NCBI GenBank assembly: GCA_036264445.1
Contig: DATAQW010000061.1
Location: 1 to 37,496 of the forward strand
Direction of reading: 5' to 3'
From: Pseudacidobacterium sp036264445
GTDB lineage: Bacteria > Acidobacteriota > Terriglobia > Terriglobales > Acidobacteriaceae
DNA: 37,496 bases
Part shown: positions 1-7,687 of the stretch, piece by piece
Numbering within the stretch: position 1 is the first letter of the stretch
How the letters are laid out: each line of letters begins with the position of its first letter
Program-made: the position numbers and the translations under genes
The notes under the pieces: model-generated
What the model was told of the DNA's origin: nothing
Database searches by the model: none
Seen by the model: the letters and a program-made list of their open reading frames with translations, nothing else

Positions 1-419
1 AGCCGATCGTAGAAGACGGGGTCTTCGTAAGTTGTCAGATCAAGCTGCGCTGCCTGGCGCATTACCTCAATGCTTACGTAGTGTGTATAGCGATCGGCCA
101 GCAGGGCGTCAAAATAATCGATCGTTCGCGTCAGGATTCCATTGACCACAGCCAGCACGACTTCCAAGCCAACGATCCACCAGAAGTGGTCCGGCAGGGC
201 CTGATGGCGCAGGACATGATCGACGCCATTGATGATCCATGCAGCCACCCGGGCAATAGCCCAGGGCATGATCGCAACAAAAACCCGCAGAGTCAGTCCC
301 CAGGTGACTACAGATGGCCCGGAATCCCAAAGAATCTTCAGAACCGGGGGCACGTTTTTCAGCGCGCGAATTCGGTCGCCCCATGCATTCTGTGGAGTTT
401 GGCCCTGATTCTGATTCAT
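1..419 (-). CDS. ABC transporter, N-terminal membrane part (partial)
   Basis: This is the first 139 codons of a minus-strand gene that runs off the left edge. The protein starts MNQNQGQTPQNAWG and has hydrophobic stretches near residues 37-65 and 80-97. It then reads DRYTHYVSIEVMRQAAQLDL followed by TYEDPVFYDRL. That 'LDL..(Y/F)EDP.FYD.L' block is typical of the transmembrane domain of fused ABC exporters (MsbA/MdlB type), where it follows the second helix. The ATP-binding half would lie outside the window, so substrate and direction cannot be judged. The start is the ATG at 419. It has no clear Shine-Dalgarno, and a copy of its first five codons lies 28 bases upstream, described separately. 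The alternative reading frame in this stretch has no family-like features. Confidence 0.8.
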   Translation of the reverse strand, partial: MNQNQGQTPQNAWGDRIRALKNVPPVLKILWDSGPSVVTWGLTLRVFVAIMPWAIARVAAWIINGVDHVLRHQALPDHFWWIVGLEVVLAVVNGILTRTIDYFDALLADRYTHYVSIEVMRQAAQLDLTTYEDPVFYDR

Positions 420-448
420 AAATAAAGGATTACTGATTCTGATTCATA
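405..448 (-). repeat. 16-bp direct repeat duplicating an ABC gene start
   Basis: The 16 bases ctgattctgattcata occur at 405-420 and again at 433-448. On the minus strand each copy reads atgaatcagaatcag, the first five codons (MNQNQ) of the ABC transporter gene. The upstream copy is followed at once by TAA (447..430), giving a five-codon mini-ORF just before the real start. It may be a small duplication or a short upstream ORF; function is unknown. Confidence 0.7.
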
Positions 449-764
449 GACATAAGGATTGACGGATACACTCTTACCCCGGCGTGCAACGAGATCTGCA
501 TCTGGGGCGGAGATACTTTTATCTTCGATGCAAGTCGCTGTTGGAGCGTTGTTTAGCAGAGTTTTTTCTGCGTAATACCCTCAAGCGGCAATGCGTTTTT
601 GCAGTCTATTAACAATTTATTCTCTCGGCTGTAACGCTGGCTTGGGAACCTGTGAATGGACTGGCATGTCCTAAGATGAGCGTTTTCTGTGCGAAAGACA
701 CAGCTATGAATGTCTGGGGACGGATGCGGATGGGAAATGCCAGGTTCGAACGGAACAAAAAGTT
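420..764. other. Divergent intergenic region, no gene
   Basis: This stretch lies between the divergently read ABC transporter and porin genes and should hold both promoters. No convincing coding frame or RNA gene is visible. The one motif of note is a weak ECF-like promoter candidate at 645-673, listed separately. A GGTTCGAAC string at 743-751 resembles a tRNA T-arm but has no cloverleaf around it. Confidence 0.5.
645..673 (+). promoter_or_regulatory. Possible ECF-type promoter for the porin gene
   Basis: GGAACC at 645-650 is followed after 17 bases by GTCCTA (668-673). GGAAC(C/T) is the common -35 element of ECF sigma promoters and matches the GGAACC in front of the ECF sigma gene at 4796. 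The -10 match is weak, and one hexamer can occur by chance. A start near 680 would give a leader of about 100 bases. Confidence 0.25.
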
Positions 765-779
765 GTGAAGAGAGGCCCA

Positions 780-2618
780 ATGAAAACAAATTTAAAAGCG
801 CTGGCAAGCCTGGCGCTTGCATCGGCACTAGTTGCCGGGCATGCGCAGACCGCTTCCACCAGCAAGACCCACCGGACGAAGAAAGCGGACCCTCCAAAGC
901 CGTCGGTGGAGTCACAGATTGAATCGCTGCGTGAGGAGATGAACTCACAGATTCAGTCTTTGAAGCAGCAGCTTTCTGATCGCGATCAGCAGTTGCAGCA
1001 GGCGCAGCAGGCAGCAGCGCAGGCTCAGGCGGCAGCGCAACAGGCGCAACAGGCCGCCCAGTCGCAACAGGCCGCGGTTTCAGAGAACGGTCAAGCTGTT
1101 GCCAGCTTGCAGGGCTCGGTTTCTGACCTGAAGACGAACACCCAGTCAATTGTGACGACGGTGCAGCAGCAGCAGGCGGAGGTCAGGAAGCAGACCGAGA
1201 ATCCTGACTCGATTCGCTTCAAGGGCATCACGCTATCGCCGACGGGCAGCTTCCTGGCGGCTGAAACTGTGTACCGCAATCGCGCCACAGCTTCGGACAT
1301 CAACACTCCTTTCAGTTCGATCCCGTTCGCGGGTGCCAACAATGCCAATTTGAGCGAGTTTTATGGCACTGGCCGTCAGTCGCGCGCGGCGATGATGGCT
1401 GAAGGCAAACTCGATAACTGGGCGCTTCGCGGCTACTATGAGGCTGACTGGCTCGGCACCGGCGTTACCTCGAACAACAACGAGAGCAACAGCTACGTGC
1501 TACGTCAGCGCCAGCTCTGGGCCCAGGCGGAAGCGCATAACGGCTTTATCTTCACCGCCGGACAGATGTGGTCTCTGGCTACGCAAAACAAGACGGGAAT
1601 CGTCAACCGGACGGAGCTACTGCCGCAGACGATCGACTCGCAGTATAATGTCGGCTTCGTATGGGATCGGCAATACGGCGCGCGTATTGTGAAGAGCTTC
1701 TTTGACAAGCAGTTCTGGGCCGGCTTCTCGATTGAAAATCCGCAGACCCTGACTCCAAGTTGCTCGGCTACCGGAACTGCGGCTTGCGCGACAAACTATG
1801 TGGTTGGAGCAGCTGGCACGAACGGCGGTCTCTACAATGGGGCGGGCGCTCCGGGAGCATCCTCATCAGCGCCGGTCGCGACGTATTCCTACAACCTTGC
1901 GCCTGATGTGCTCGCCAAGATCGTTGGAGAGCCGCACGGCTGGGGACACTATGAGCTGTTCGGCATCGCGCGCTTCTTCCGCAACCGCGTGTATCCAAAT
2001 GCTACTTCCACGACCGTTCCGACCGGATCTGGCGCGTACAACGACTCAACACTCGGCGGCGGCATCGGTGGTAGCTTCTACGTGCCAGCGAGCAAGTACT
2101 TCGATGTGGGGCTCAGTGGCTTGTATGGCCAAGGCATAGGCCGCTATGGCTCTTCGACCTTGCCCGATACCACGGTCCGTCCAGATGGCCAGCTTGCCCT
2201 GCTGCACGGCTACTCCACTCTCGGCACAGCGGTCTTCCACGCTTCGCCTCGTTTGGATGTCTACGCTAACGCTGGCATCGACGGCACCATGCGCCGCTAC
2301 TTTGAGACTCCAAACGGCACGGTTGGTTACGGGTCTTATGCGATCAACAATACTGGCTGCGGCATCGAGGTTGCTCCCGGAACCGCGCCTCAAGTTGGCT
2401 ACCAGCCATCGGCCCCCGCACACTGCGGCGCCCAGACGAAGAGCGTCCAGGAGTACACCCTGGGCTACTGGTATGACTTCTACAAAGGACCCGCAGGACG
2501 CTTCCGCCAGGGATTCCAGTACAGTTACTTTGAGCGCTATGGCTGGTCTGGTGTTGGCAATAACCCGAAGGGCAACCTCGGTGCAGTCTGGACTTCGTTC
2601 CGGTATTACCTGCCGTAA
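780..2618 (+). CDS. Outer-membrane porin-like protein with N-terminal coiled coil
   Basis: A 612-residue secreted protein. Residues 1-23 form a signal peptide (MKTNLKALASLALASALVAG, then HA before QTAS). Residues of about 40-140 are rich in Gln, Ala, Ser and Glu with heptad character (SQIESLREEMNSQIQSLKQQ, then QQAQQAA-type runs), which indicates a coiled coil. The rest has alternating aromatic and polar residues, Gly/Asn/Tyr-rich turns, and ends in SFRYYLP, as expected for an outer-membrane beta barrel with an aromatic terminal strand. It probably forms a barrel, with the coiled coil in the periplasm as a spacer or anchor. I chose the ATG at 780 because GAGAGG lies seven bases upstream and the signal peptide begins there; an in-frame GTG at 765 would add five residues. 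The gene is a single unit closed by a strong terminator. The transported substrate is unknown. Confidence 0.8.
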   Translation: MKTNLKALASLALASALVAGHAQTASTSKTHRTKKADPPKPSVESQIESLREEMNSQIQSLKQQLSDRDQQLQQAQQAAAQAQAAAQQAQQAAQSQQAAVSENGQAVASLQGSVSDLKTNTQSIVTTVQQQQAEVRKQTENPDSIRFKGITLSPTGSFLAAETVYRNRATASDINTPFSSIPFAGANNANLSEFYGTGRQSRAAMMAEGKLDNWALRGYYEADWLGTGVTSNNNESNSYVLRQRQLWAQAEAHNGFIFTAGQMWSLATQNKTGIVNRTELLPQTIDSQYNVGFVWDRQYGARIVKSFFDKQFWAGFSIENPQTLTPSCSATGTAACATNYVVGAAGTNGGLYNGAGAPGASSSAPVATYSYNLAPDVLAKIVGEPHGWGHYELFGIARFFRNRVYPNATSTTVPTGSGAYNDSTLGGGIGGSFYVPASKYFDVGLSGLYGQGIGRYGSSTLPDTTVRPDGQLALLHGYSTLGTAVFHASPRLDVYANAGIDGTMRRYFETPNGTVGYGSYAINNTGCGIEVAPGTAPQVGYQPSAPAHCGAQTKSVQEYTLGYWYDFYKGPAGRFRQGFQYSYFERYGWSGVGNNPKGNLGAVWTSFRYYLP

Positions 2619-2639
2619 GCCATTTTCTGATCGTTCAAC

Positions 2640-2672
2640 AAAGGGCATCCATTCATGGATGCCCTTTTTCTC
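2640..2672 (+). terminator. Rho-independent terminator of the porin gene
   Basis: GGGCATCCAT (2643-2652) and ATGGATGCCC (2655-2664) form a perfect 10-bp stem around a two-base centre. Flanking A residues (2640-2642) pair with the start of the following T-tract. It sits about 20 bases after the porin stop codon. Confidence 0.9.
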
Positions 2673-2708
2673 TTGCTTATTTCCATGCTCGTGCTTTGCC
2701 CTGAGAGC

Positions 2709-2755
2709 GCAGGTCCTTCGATTACACGCCTACGGCGTTTTGCTCATGATGACAA
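2709..2755. repeat. Dispersed intergenic repeat, copy 1
   Basis: GCAGGTCCTTCG (2709-2720), then a variable middle, then GCTCATGATGACAA. It resembles the copies at 20282, 27281, 31331 and 32332, which share a 'CCTTCG ... CTCAGGATGACA' layout. It lies between a terminator and the 3' end of the next convergent gene. Confidence 0.6.
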
Positions 2756-2795
2756 TTTAGGGGATTCGTTACTTCCCGGAATACGAATGACAACG

Positions 2796-4322
2796 TTACT
2801 TACCGGCGTTGGCTTCCTCTTCTTCGGCTCTGTCGTAGGTTCGTTTTTCCGGTGGAAGTGGAACCAGTTTGTAAAGAATCAGAACGTTGCGGTCATCATC
2901 GTCGAAGGCATGGAATTTTGCAACGCGGTACAAGGAGTATTGCGTCTTCAGATCTTCGAGCGTACCCGGGTCGAGCTCATTCCATGCCGCATACCAGCCG
3001 GGCTGGTAGGTGTAGATGCGATAGGGGAGATCGTAGGTGCCGAAGTCATCGCAAATCGTCGGCAGGTGCGTTATCAGCGTAATGTTTGCGCCGCTGACTG
3101 AGAGCAGCAGACGGTTGCCGTTGGGGTGATGGTCGATGTAGCGGGTGACGCCGTGCACCGCATTGACGAAAGTGTATTCAGGATGGCGGACAAAGTGAGC
3201 GACAAGGCGCAGGTTCAGCACGATACTCGCAACGATCACCGCCAGGGCTGCTGCTCCCATCCAGCGCTGGCGAGCCAGTAAAGCTTCTGTGCCGACGCAC
3301 ACGGCGAGAATCAGAGGGAGGGCTACGACCTGGTAATAGCGCGGCTGCATGTTGTTGTGCCATCCGGTGAAGAAGATGTATCCGGAGGCGGCAAGCAGAG
3401 ATGCGACAAAAATTGGGCTCCTCCACAAATCGCGGAGGAAGAACAGCGACAGAATCAGTAAAGCGGCGGCAAGGATGGCGAGCGGTTTATCGATCCAGAG
3501 CGTGCCATGGAGGGCATACCAGAATGCTCCGAGCCATCCGAAGAGGGTTGTGGGCTGGTCCCATTTGTTGGCGGCGAAGAGGTAGTGATAGTCAGCGAGA
3601 TAGCGCGGGCGGACGATGAGGAAGTAATAAAGACTCCATGGAACCGCAGCAGAGATGGCGGCTACAGATGTGGATTTTGCAAAGTCCCGAAAACGATATT
3701 GTTCGGCATGCCAGAGGAGGTAGAGGGTTGCAGGCACTAAAAAGATGGCGGTGGTCTTGGTGAGAATTTCGAGGCACAGCAGCAATCCCACGCAGATGAG
3801 CAAACAATATCGCGATGCAGCGTTCTGCGCTTTTGGCAGTTGCAGGATGAGCAGCCAGGAGAGCAGCATCCAGAAGATGAGTAGCGGCTCAAGAATGGCG
3901 AGGCGGCTGAAGGCGTAAAGAAATGCGCTGCTCGCAATCAGTGTTGCTGCCAGTAATGCTACCCACTGCTTCTGCCGTGTGCGCATGAGCGCATAGGTGA
4001 GCAGCATGTTTCCGGCAAAAATAAATAAAACGAGAATGCGCGCGGCAACAATGCTGACGCCTGTGAAGCGGAAGGCCACGCCTTCAAGAACGGGCCAGAC
4101 AGGGAGGGCTACGGCGGGGTTGAAGTCGCCTGGAACACGCCAGTTTCCGGTCAGAAAGTAGCGGATGGCGCCGCTTCCGTACCAGCCTTCGTCGGTGTAT
4201 TTGGAGTAGTCCATCCAGGGGGAGAAATTGGGGAAATCGGCACGCAAATGCAGGAAATGGGCCGCATAAAGGGCAGAAATTGCTGCGATCCAGAGAATTG
4301 TGAGCGTGCGTGACCACTTCAT
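2796..4322 (-). CDS. GT-C family membrane glycosyltransferase (ArnT/PMT_2-like)
   Basis: A 508-residue integral membrane protein with many hydrophobic helices spread along its length. The first loop after helix 1 carries DYSKYTDEGWYGSGA, the acidic 'DE' motif typical of GT-C glycosyltransferases that use lipid-linked sugars (the ArnT, PMT_2 and GT39/GT83 groups). The protein ends in a soluble tail with an acidic EEEE cluster. The family transfers a sugar from a polyprenyl-phosphate donor to lipid or protein on the outer face of the inner membrane; donor and acceptor cannot be told from sequence. The frame stays open up to 4445. I prefer the Met at 4322 (MKWSRTLTILW), which places the first helix at the N-terminus; the upstream 41 residues look non-coding. 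The gene is single and convergent with the porin gene. Confidence 0.8.
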   Translation of the reverse strand: MKWSRTLTILWIAAISALYAAHFLHLRADFPNFSPWMDYSKYTDEGWYGSGAIRYFLTGNWRVPGDFNPAVALPVWPVLEGVAFRFTGVSIVAARILVLFIFAGNMLLTYALMRTRQKQWVALLAATLIASSAFLYAFSRLAILEPLLIFWMLLSWLLILQLPKAQNAASRYCLLICVGLLLCLEILTKTTAIFLVPATLYLLWHAEQYRFRDFAKSTSVAAISAAVPWSLYYFLIVRPRYLADYHYLFAANKWDQPTTLFGWLGAFWYALHGTLWIDKPLAILAAALLILSLFFLRDLWRSPIFVASLLAASGYIFFTGWHNNMQPRYYQVVALPLILAVCVGTEALLARQRWMGAAALAVIVASIVLNLRLVAHFVRHPEYTFVNAVHGVTRYIDHHPNGNRLLLSVSGANITLITHLPTICDDFGTYDLPYRIYTYQPGWYAAWNELDPGTLEDLKTQYSLYRVAKFHAFDDDDRNVLILYKLVPLPPEKRTYDRAEEEEANAGK

Positions 4323-4795
4323 TGTTAAGCGTGCCGGGTTCCTGAAAAGTGCCTCTTGTTTTATACAAGAGGTTTCGACGAATGCCATAAGAACTTTGGT
4401 TGTCTTTTTGCTGTCGGCATATCTGGTGCTCTCTCCACAAACCACCCCACGTCAGTCCACTTCGTGGACGAATGTGAGGGCATCCAGTCTACCTATTTTA
4501 TCGAAATTGAGGGTAATTTCCGGCATCATGGTTTTGACTGGATGTGTTTTGGAATGAGAAAGTTACGATGATTATTCTCTTTTGAGGTTCGCAAGCCATC
4601 CAAAAGAAAAAATCTACCGCCAAGGCGCTAAGAACACCAGCCCCGCGAGGTATTTTCGCTGTCTTTGACATGTCAGGATAGGCTTCCAGAGGCCAAATTC
4701 TCTTGATGCAGGTGAACGATATCCCACAATTCTCTAAAAAGTTGGATGCATTACCACTGCTCGAATCCAGCACGATAACTCATTTCACGTCAAAC
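4323..4795. other. Long intergenic region, no gene seen
   Basis: This stretch separates the divergent glycosyltransferase and ECF sigma genes. A minus-strand frame (4498..4773) has no recognisable motif, start signal or family resemblance and was not called. The segment 'ccgccaaggcgctaagaacac' near 4617 resembles a repeat commonly seen between bacterial genes and is probably a decayed intergenic repeat. No RNA gene was recognised. Confidence 0.4.
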
Positions 4796-4823
4796 GGAAC
4801 CGATTACGGCACAACTGCGTATT
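4796..4823 (+). promoter_or_regulatory. ECF-type promoter of the sigma factor operon
   Basis: GGAACC (4796-4801), a 16-base spacer and CGTATT (4818-4823) fit the usual layout of ECF sigma promoters. Transcription would start near 4830, directly upstream of the ECF sigma gene, which suggests autoregulation, the common arrangement for this family. It also argues against an ORF start at 4831, because the message would have almost no leader. Confidence 0.55.
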
Positions 4824-4998
4824 CTGTTGCATGAGCGCAGCCGGCACCATAACGTGGAATGGATGGGGCGCCGCAAGGACTGGAATCAGGACTGACGTGG
4901 CGACACGGCCGAAGTCTATGGAGCCATGGAAGGGCCCCCAGGGTGCTGGAACTGCAAGTGGCGTACACCGTCTGCACGAGAGAGTCGGGGAGAGGCAT

Positions 4999-5598
4999 TT
5001 GGAAGCGGACTGGCAAGTGGTAGTACAGCGGTGCCTCGACGGTGATTCGCTGGCATGGACAGAGCTGGTAAAGGCGCATCATCGCCGCGTCTATTCCCTC
5101 TGCTATCGCTTTACCGGTTCAGCGCATGACGCCGAAGACCTGACGCAGGAAGTCTTCCTGAAGATTTACGGTAACCTGGCCACGTTTGACCTTGCCAGGG
5201 GCAGCTTTCAGACATGGATCACGACGCTCACCCGTAATTTGCTGGTCGATCATTTCCGGCGTACGAAACAGCAGCGTGTTACGGATTCGATGGATGCGGG
5301 ATGGGACGGCGAGGAGCAGCAACAGGCTGGACCGCTGTCTGACCGGCTCTCTGATCCGCGGCCTACTCCGCATGAGCAGGCGGCCAAGAAAGAATTAGAA
5401 AAAATGGTGCAGCAGGCGTTGACGCGAGTCTCGCCTGAACTGCGCGAAGCAGTGATACTGCGCGACTTGCAGGACATGGACTACAAAGAGATCGCGCAGG
5501 TTTTACGTATTCCTGAAGGGACCGTGAAGTCACGTATCAGCCGCGGACGGGCGGAACTGGCGCGACTTCTCGAGCGTAATGGAAGGCAGGTGGTTTAG
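4999..5598 (+). CDS. ECF-family RNA polymerase sigma factor
   Basis: A 199-residue sigma-70 family factor of the extracytoplasmic-function type. Region 2 spans about residues 20-90, with the core-binding and -10 recognition segments HDAEDLTQEVFLKIY and SFQTWITTLTRNLLVDHFRR. A Gln/Asp-rich linker follows. Region 4 spans about 135-190, with the helix-turn-helix YKEIAQVLRIPEGTVKSRIS reading the -35 box. The frame is open back to an ATG at 4831. I prefer the TTG at 4999 because GGGGAG lies six bases upstream, the sigma domain begins at once, and the length then matches the family; the extra 56 residues look unstructured. An ATG at 4918 is also possible but lacks a ribosome site. The stop abuts the ATG of the anti-sigma gene, so the two are translationally coupled. 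Confidence 0.9.
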   Translation: MEADWQVVVQRCLDGDSLAWTELVKAHHRRVYSLCYRFTGSAHDAEDLTQEVFLKIYGNLATFDLARGSFQTWITTLTRNLLVDHFRRTKQQRVTDSMDAGWDGEEQQQAGPLSDRLSDPRPTPHEQAAKKELEKMVQQALTRVSPELREAVILRDLQDMDYKEIAQVLRIPEGTVKSRISRGRAELARLLERNGRQVV

Positions 5599-6546
5599 AT
5601 GTCTGAGCATAATCCATTCCGGCAGAACATGGAGGGCCCGCTCGATTGCGAAGAGTGGGAAGCCCTGCTGGCAGATGCTCTTGATGGCACTCTGAAAGCT
5701 AAGGACCAGGCTGTTTTTACAGCCCACGGCAAGGATTGCCCGGTCTGCGGCGAAATGCTGGCGCAGACAAAGCGCGGGCAGGAGTGGATGCAGTTTCTGC
5801 ATGAAGAGCCTGTGGCTCCGGCAGATATGGTCACGAAGATTCTTGGACGCACGAGCGGCGCAACGGTGCCGCAGCTTGCAGTGGCAGGCGGCGGAGCGCA
5901 GTCGATCGCTCCGCACATTTCTCAAGCTGCAGTGCGCCGCGCTTTCCGCGATTCGCGGCTGCTGATGACGGTGGCGATGGCCTTCTTCTCGATTGCGCTG
6001 ACGCTGAACCTGGTAGGCGTGCATCTGAATACGTTGCATTTTGCCGACCTGAAGCCTTCTGCATTGCAGATGACGGTTGCGCGGCAGTTTTACGGCGCGA
6101 AGAAGCAGATGGTGAGCTACTACGAAAGTCTTCGGCTTGTTTATGAGGTGGAATCAAAGGTGCGTGAGCTTCGCCGCGATGCTGAGTCTGAACAGCAGCA
6201 GAAAGAGCAGCCGCAAAAGGATGACAAGCAGCCACATAAGAACGGCGGCAAGGTGCAGCCGCCGCGCAACATGATTGTTCCGCAAGAGGTGTTACAGGGG
6301 AAGACTGTTCTGGCGAGCGTGGAGAGCGGGCTGGGCCTGAATGGTTTTGGTGACTATCGAAGCGAACCACCCCAGGTTAGGTTCGCGAACCCAGGGCATC
6401 CGGCTCTGGTGTACCCGCGCTCTGGTCGAGATGACAATCCGAATTCTGACGAGGCTGGAAACGCTGCACGTAAAAAAAATCTAGAGGTAAATGAATTGGT
6501 TGTAAGAAGTGAAGAAGCAGACCAAGCGGAAAGGAGCTTGGCATGA
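5599..6546 (+). CDS. Membrane anti-sigma factor with zinc-binding motif
   Basis: A 315-residue protein starting on the base after the sigma gene stop. Near the N-terminus are Cys17 and His43-x3-Cys47-x2-Cys50 (HGKDCPVC), the ZAS-type zinc motif of anti-sigma factors that hold an ECF sigma inactive at the membrane. One transmembrane helix is visible at about residues 121-142 (LLMTVAMAFFSIALTLNLVG). The remaining 170 residues should face the periplasm. They contain a Glu/Gln/Lys-rich stretch (about 195-220) and no domain I recognise. By family, an envelope signal acting on the outer part would release the sigma factor. Its stop overlaps the next ATG (ATGA at 6543-6546). Confidence 0.88.
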   Translation: MSEHNPFRQNMEGPLDCEEWEALLADALDGTLKAKDQAVFTAHGKDCPVCGEMLAQTKRGQEWMQFLHEEPVAPADMVTKILGRTSGATVPQLAVAGGGAQSIAPHISQAAVRRAFRDSRLLMTVAMAFFSIALTLNLVGVHLNTLHFADLKPSALQMTVARQFYGAKKQMVSYYESLRLVYEVESKVRELRRDAESEQQQKEQPQKDDKQPHKNGGKVQPPRNMIVPQEVLQGKTVLASVESGLGLNGFGDYRSEPPQVRFANPGHPALVYPRSGRDDNPNSDEAGNAARKKNLEVNELVVRSEEADQAERSLA

Positions 6547-7379
6547 ACTGCGCGAACCATCCTGAGACACCGGTTGCGGCATACTGCCAGAATTGCGGCA
6601 AGCCGCTTTGCTCTCAATGCGTGCGCTCGATTTCGGGCGTGATCTATTGCGAAAACTGCCTTGCGGCGAAGCTCGGCATCGGCGGAGCAGCTGCCGGTTC
6701 CACCTCAGCAGGTTTTGTTGCTCCGGGTACTGTTTCGCCGGAGCCAGATGTGCCGAATCCCGGACTGGCTGCCCTTCTCGGGTTTATTCCCGGAGTGGGC
6801 GCCATGTACAACGGCCAGTTCATTAAAGCGCTGATTCATGTGCTGGTGTTTGTAGTGCTGATCGGCATTACGGACGAGCATGGAGTGTTCGGCATCTTTA
6901 TTGCTGCCTGGGTTTTGTATCAGGTCTTCGATGCGAACCAAACCGCCAAAGCGCGGCGTGATGGGCTGCCGCTGCCTGATCCTTTCGGATTGAATGAGCT
7001 GGCCCAGAAGATTGGGATTCCGAACCGGCCTTATCCTCCCGCGGGAGCGGCAACGACGCCTGGCACTGCGCAGGCGTCATATGCTGCGCCCCCGCCGCCT
7101 CCGCCATCTGCATATGGGTATGAACCTGTGCCGCCAGTTCCTCCTGTGCCTCCTGTTCCTCCAGATATGCCGGGACATTTCGGGCGGCGTCCTGAACCGG
7201 TGGGGGCGATTGTGCTGATTGTTGTTGGCATGCTGTTCCTTTTCAGCACGCTAGGGATCTTCCGCCGCGACTGGATTGGGCATGGGTGGCCAATCATTGT
7301 GATTGTGGTTGGAATCTGGCTGTTGGTGCGACGGATGCGGGAAACACCGCCGCCTCCCCCCGCCGGAGGTGCGCAATGA
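6543..7379 (+). CDS. B-box zinc-finger membrane protein
   Basis: A 278-residue protein with three visible parts. Residues 1-40 form a B-box-like zinc finger with Cys3, His6, Cys15, Cys18, Cys23, Cys26, Cys36 and Cys39. Residues of about 73-140 are a TM2-like membrane unit (FIPGVGAMYNGQFIKALIHV and a second helix, followed by YQVFDANQTAKARRDG). A proline-rich linker comes next (runs of Pro, then PPVPPVPPVPPD). The last 55 residues hold two more helices of LiaI/LiaF type (GAIVLIVVGMLFLFSTLGIF and WPIIVIVVGIWLLVRRM). It is translationally coupled to both neighbours by ATGA overlaps. Its role is unknown; membership of the ECF operon suggests a membrane sensor or scaffold for envelope stress. Confidence 0.82.
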   Translation: MNCANHPETPVAAYCQNCGKPLCSQCVRSISGVIYCENCLAAKLGIGGAAAGSTSAGFVAPGTVSPEPDVPNPGLAALLGFIPGVGAMYNGQFIKALIHVLVFVVLIGITDEHGVFGIFIAAWVLYQVFDANQTAKARRDGLPLPDPFGLNELAQKIGIPNRPYPPAGAATTPGTAQASYAAPPPPPPSAYGYEPVPPVPPVPPVPPDMPGHFGRRPEPVGAIVLIVVGMLFLFSTLGIFRRDWIGHGWPIIVIVVGIWLLVRRMRETPPPPPAGGAQ

Positions 7380-7684
7380 ACCAGTACATTTTTCTTCAAC
7401 GCATAACCGGACCCGCGATGGTGCTCACCTTTGGGGTGACCGCCCTTCTGGATCAGTGGCATATTCTGCAATTTGGGAAGAGCTGGCCGCTCTATCTGAT
7501 TGTGCTGGGCGTGCTGAAACTGGCGCAGCGCGCGGCACTGGCGAATGCTGAGCCGCCAGCGTATCCACCTTATGCGGGTTATCCTCCCGCTACACCGGCT
7601 GGTTCGGCTTCGGGGTCGACAGCTCTAGTCCCTTCGGGAGACAGTTCGATCGAGCACGGAAGCAATTCCGGGGAGGAGAGGTAG
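7376..7684 (+). CDS. Small LiaI-like membrane protein
   Basis: A 102-residue protein whose ATG overlaps the previous stop codon (ATGA). It has two hydrophobic segments at about residues 10-25 and 33-50, with GKSWPLYLIVLGVLKLAQRA resembling the 'WP..LI..G...L' repeat of LiaI/LiaF membrane domains. Its tail is Pro/Ala/Gly/Ser-rich and looks disordered. A frame extending upstream to 7286 is ruled out by the overlap geometry. The same WP-type membrane motif occurs in the genes on either side, so all three may have arisen from one module and may associate in the membrane. Function unknown. Confidence 0.75.
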   Translation: MNQYIFLQRITGPAMVLTFGVTALLDQWHILQFGKSWPLYLIVLGVLKLAQRAALANAEPPAYPPYAGYPPATPAGSASGSTALVPSGDSSIEHGSNSGEER

Positions 7685-7687
7685 ACT

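Noticed and set aside
743..751. GGTTCGAAC resembling a tRNA T-arm
   Set aside because: No acceptor, D or anticodon stems could be folded around it.
2046..2648. Minus-strand 200-codon frame over the porin gene
   Set aside because: It lies opposite the porin-like gene and shows no domain; open frames of this size opposite GC-rich genes are common.
4498..4773. Minus-strand 91-codon frame in the long intergenic gap
   Set aside because: No motif, no start signal, and part of it resembles a common non-coding repeat.
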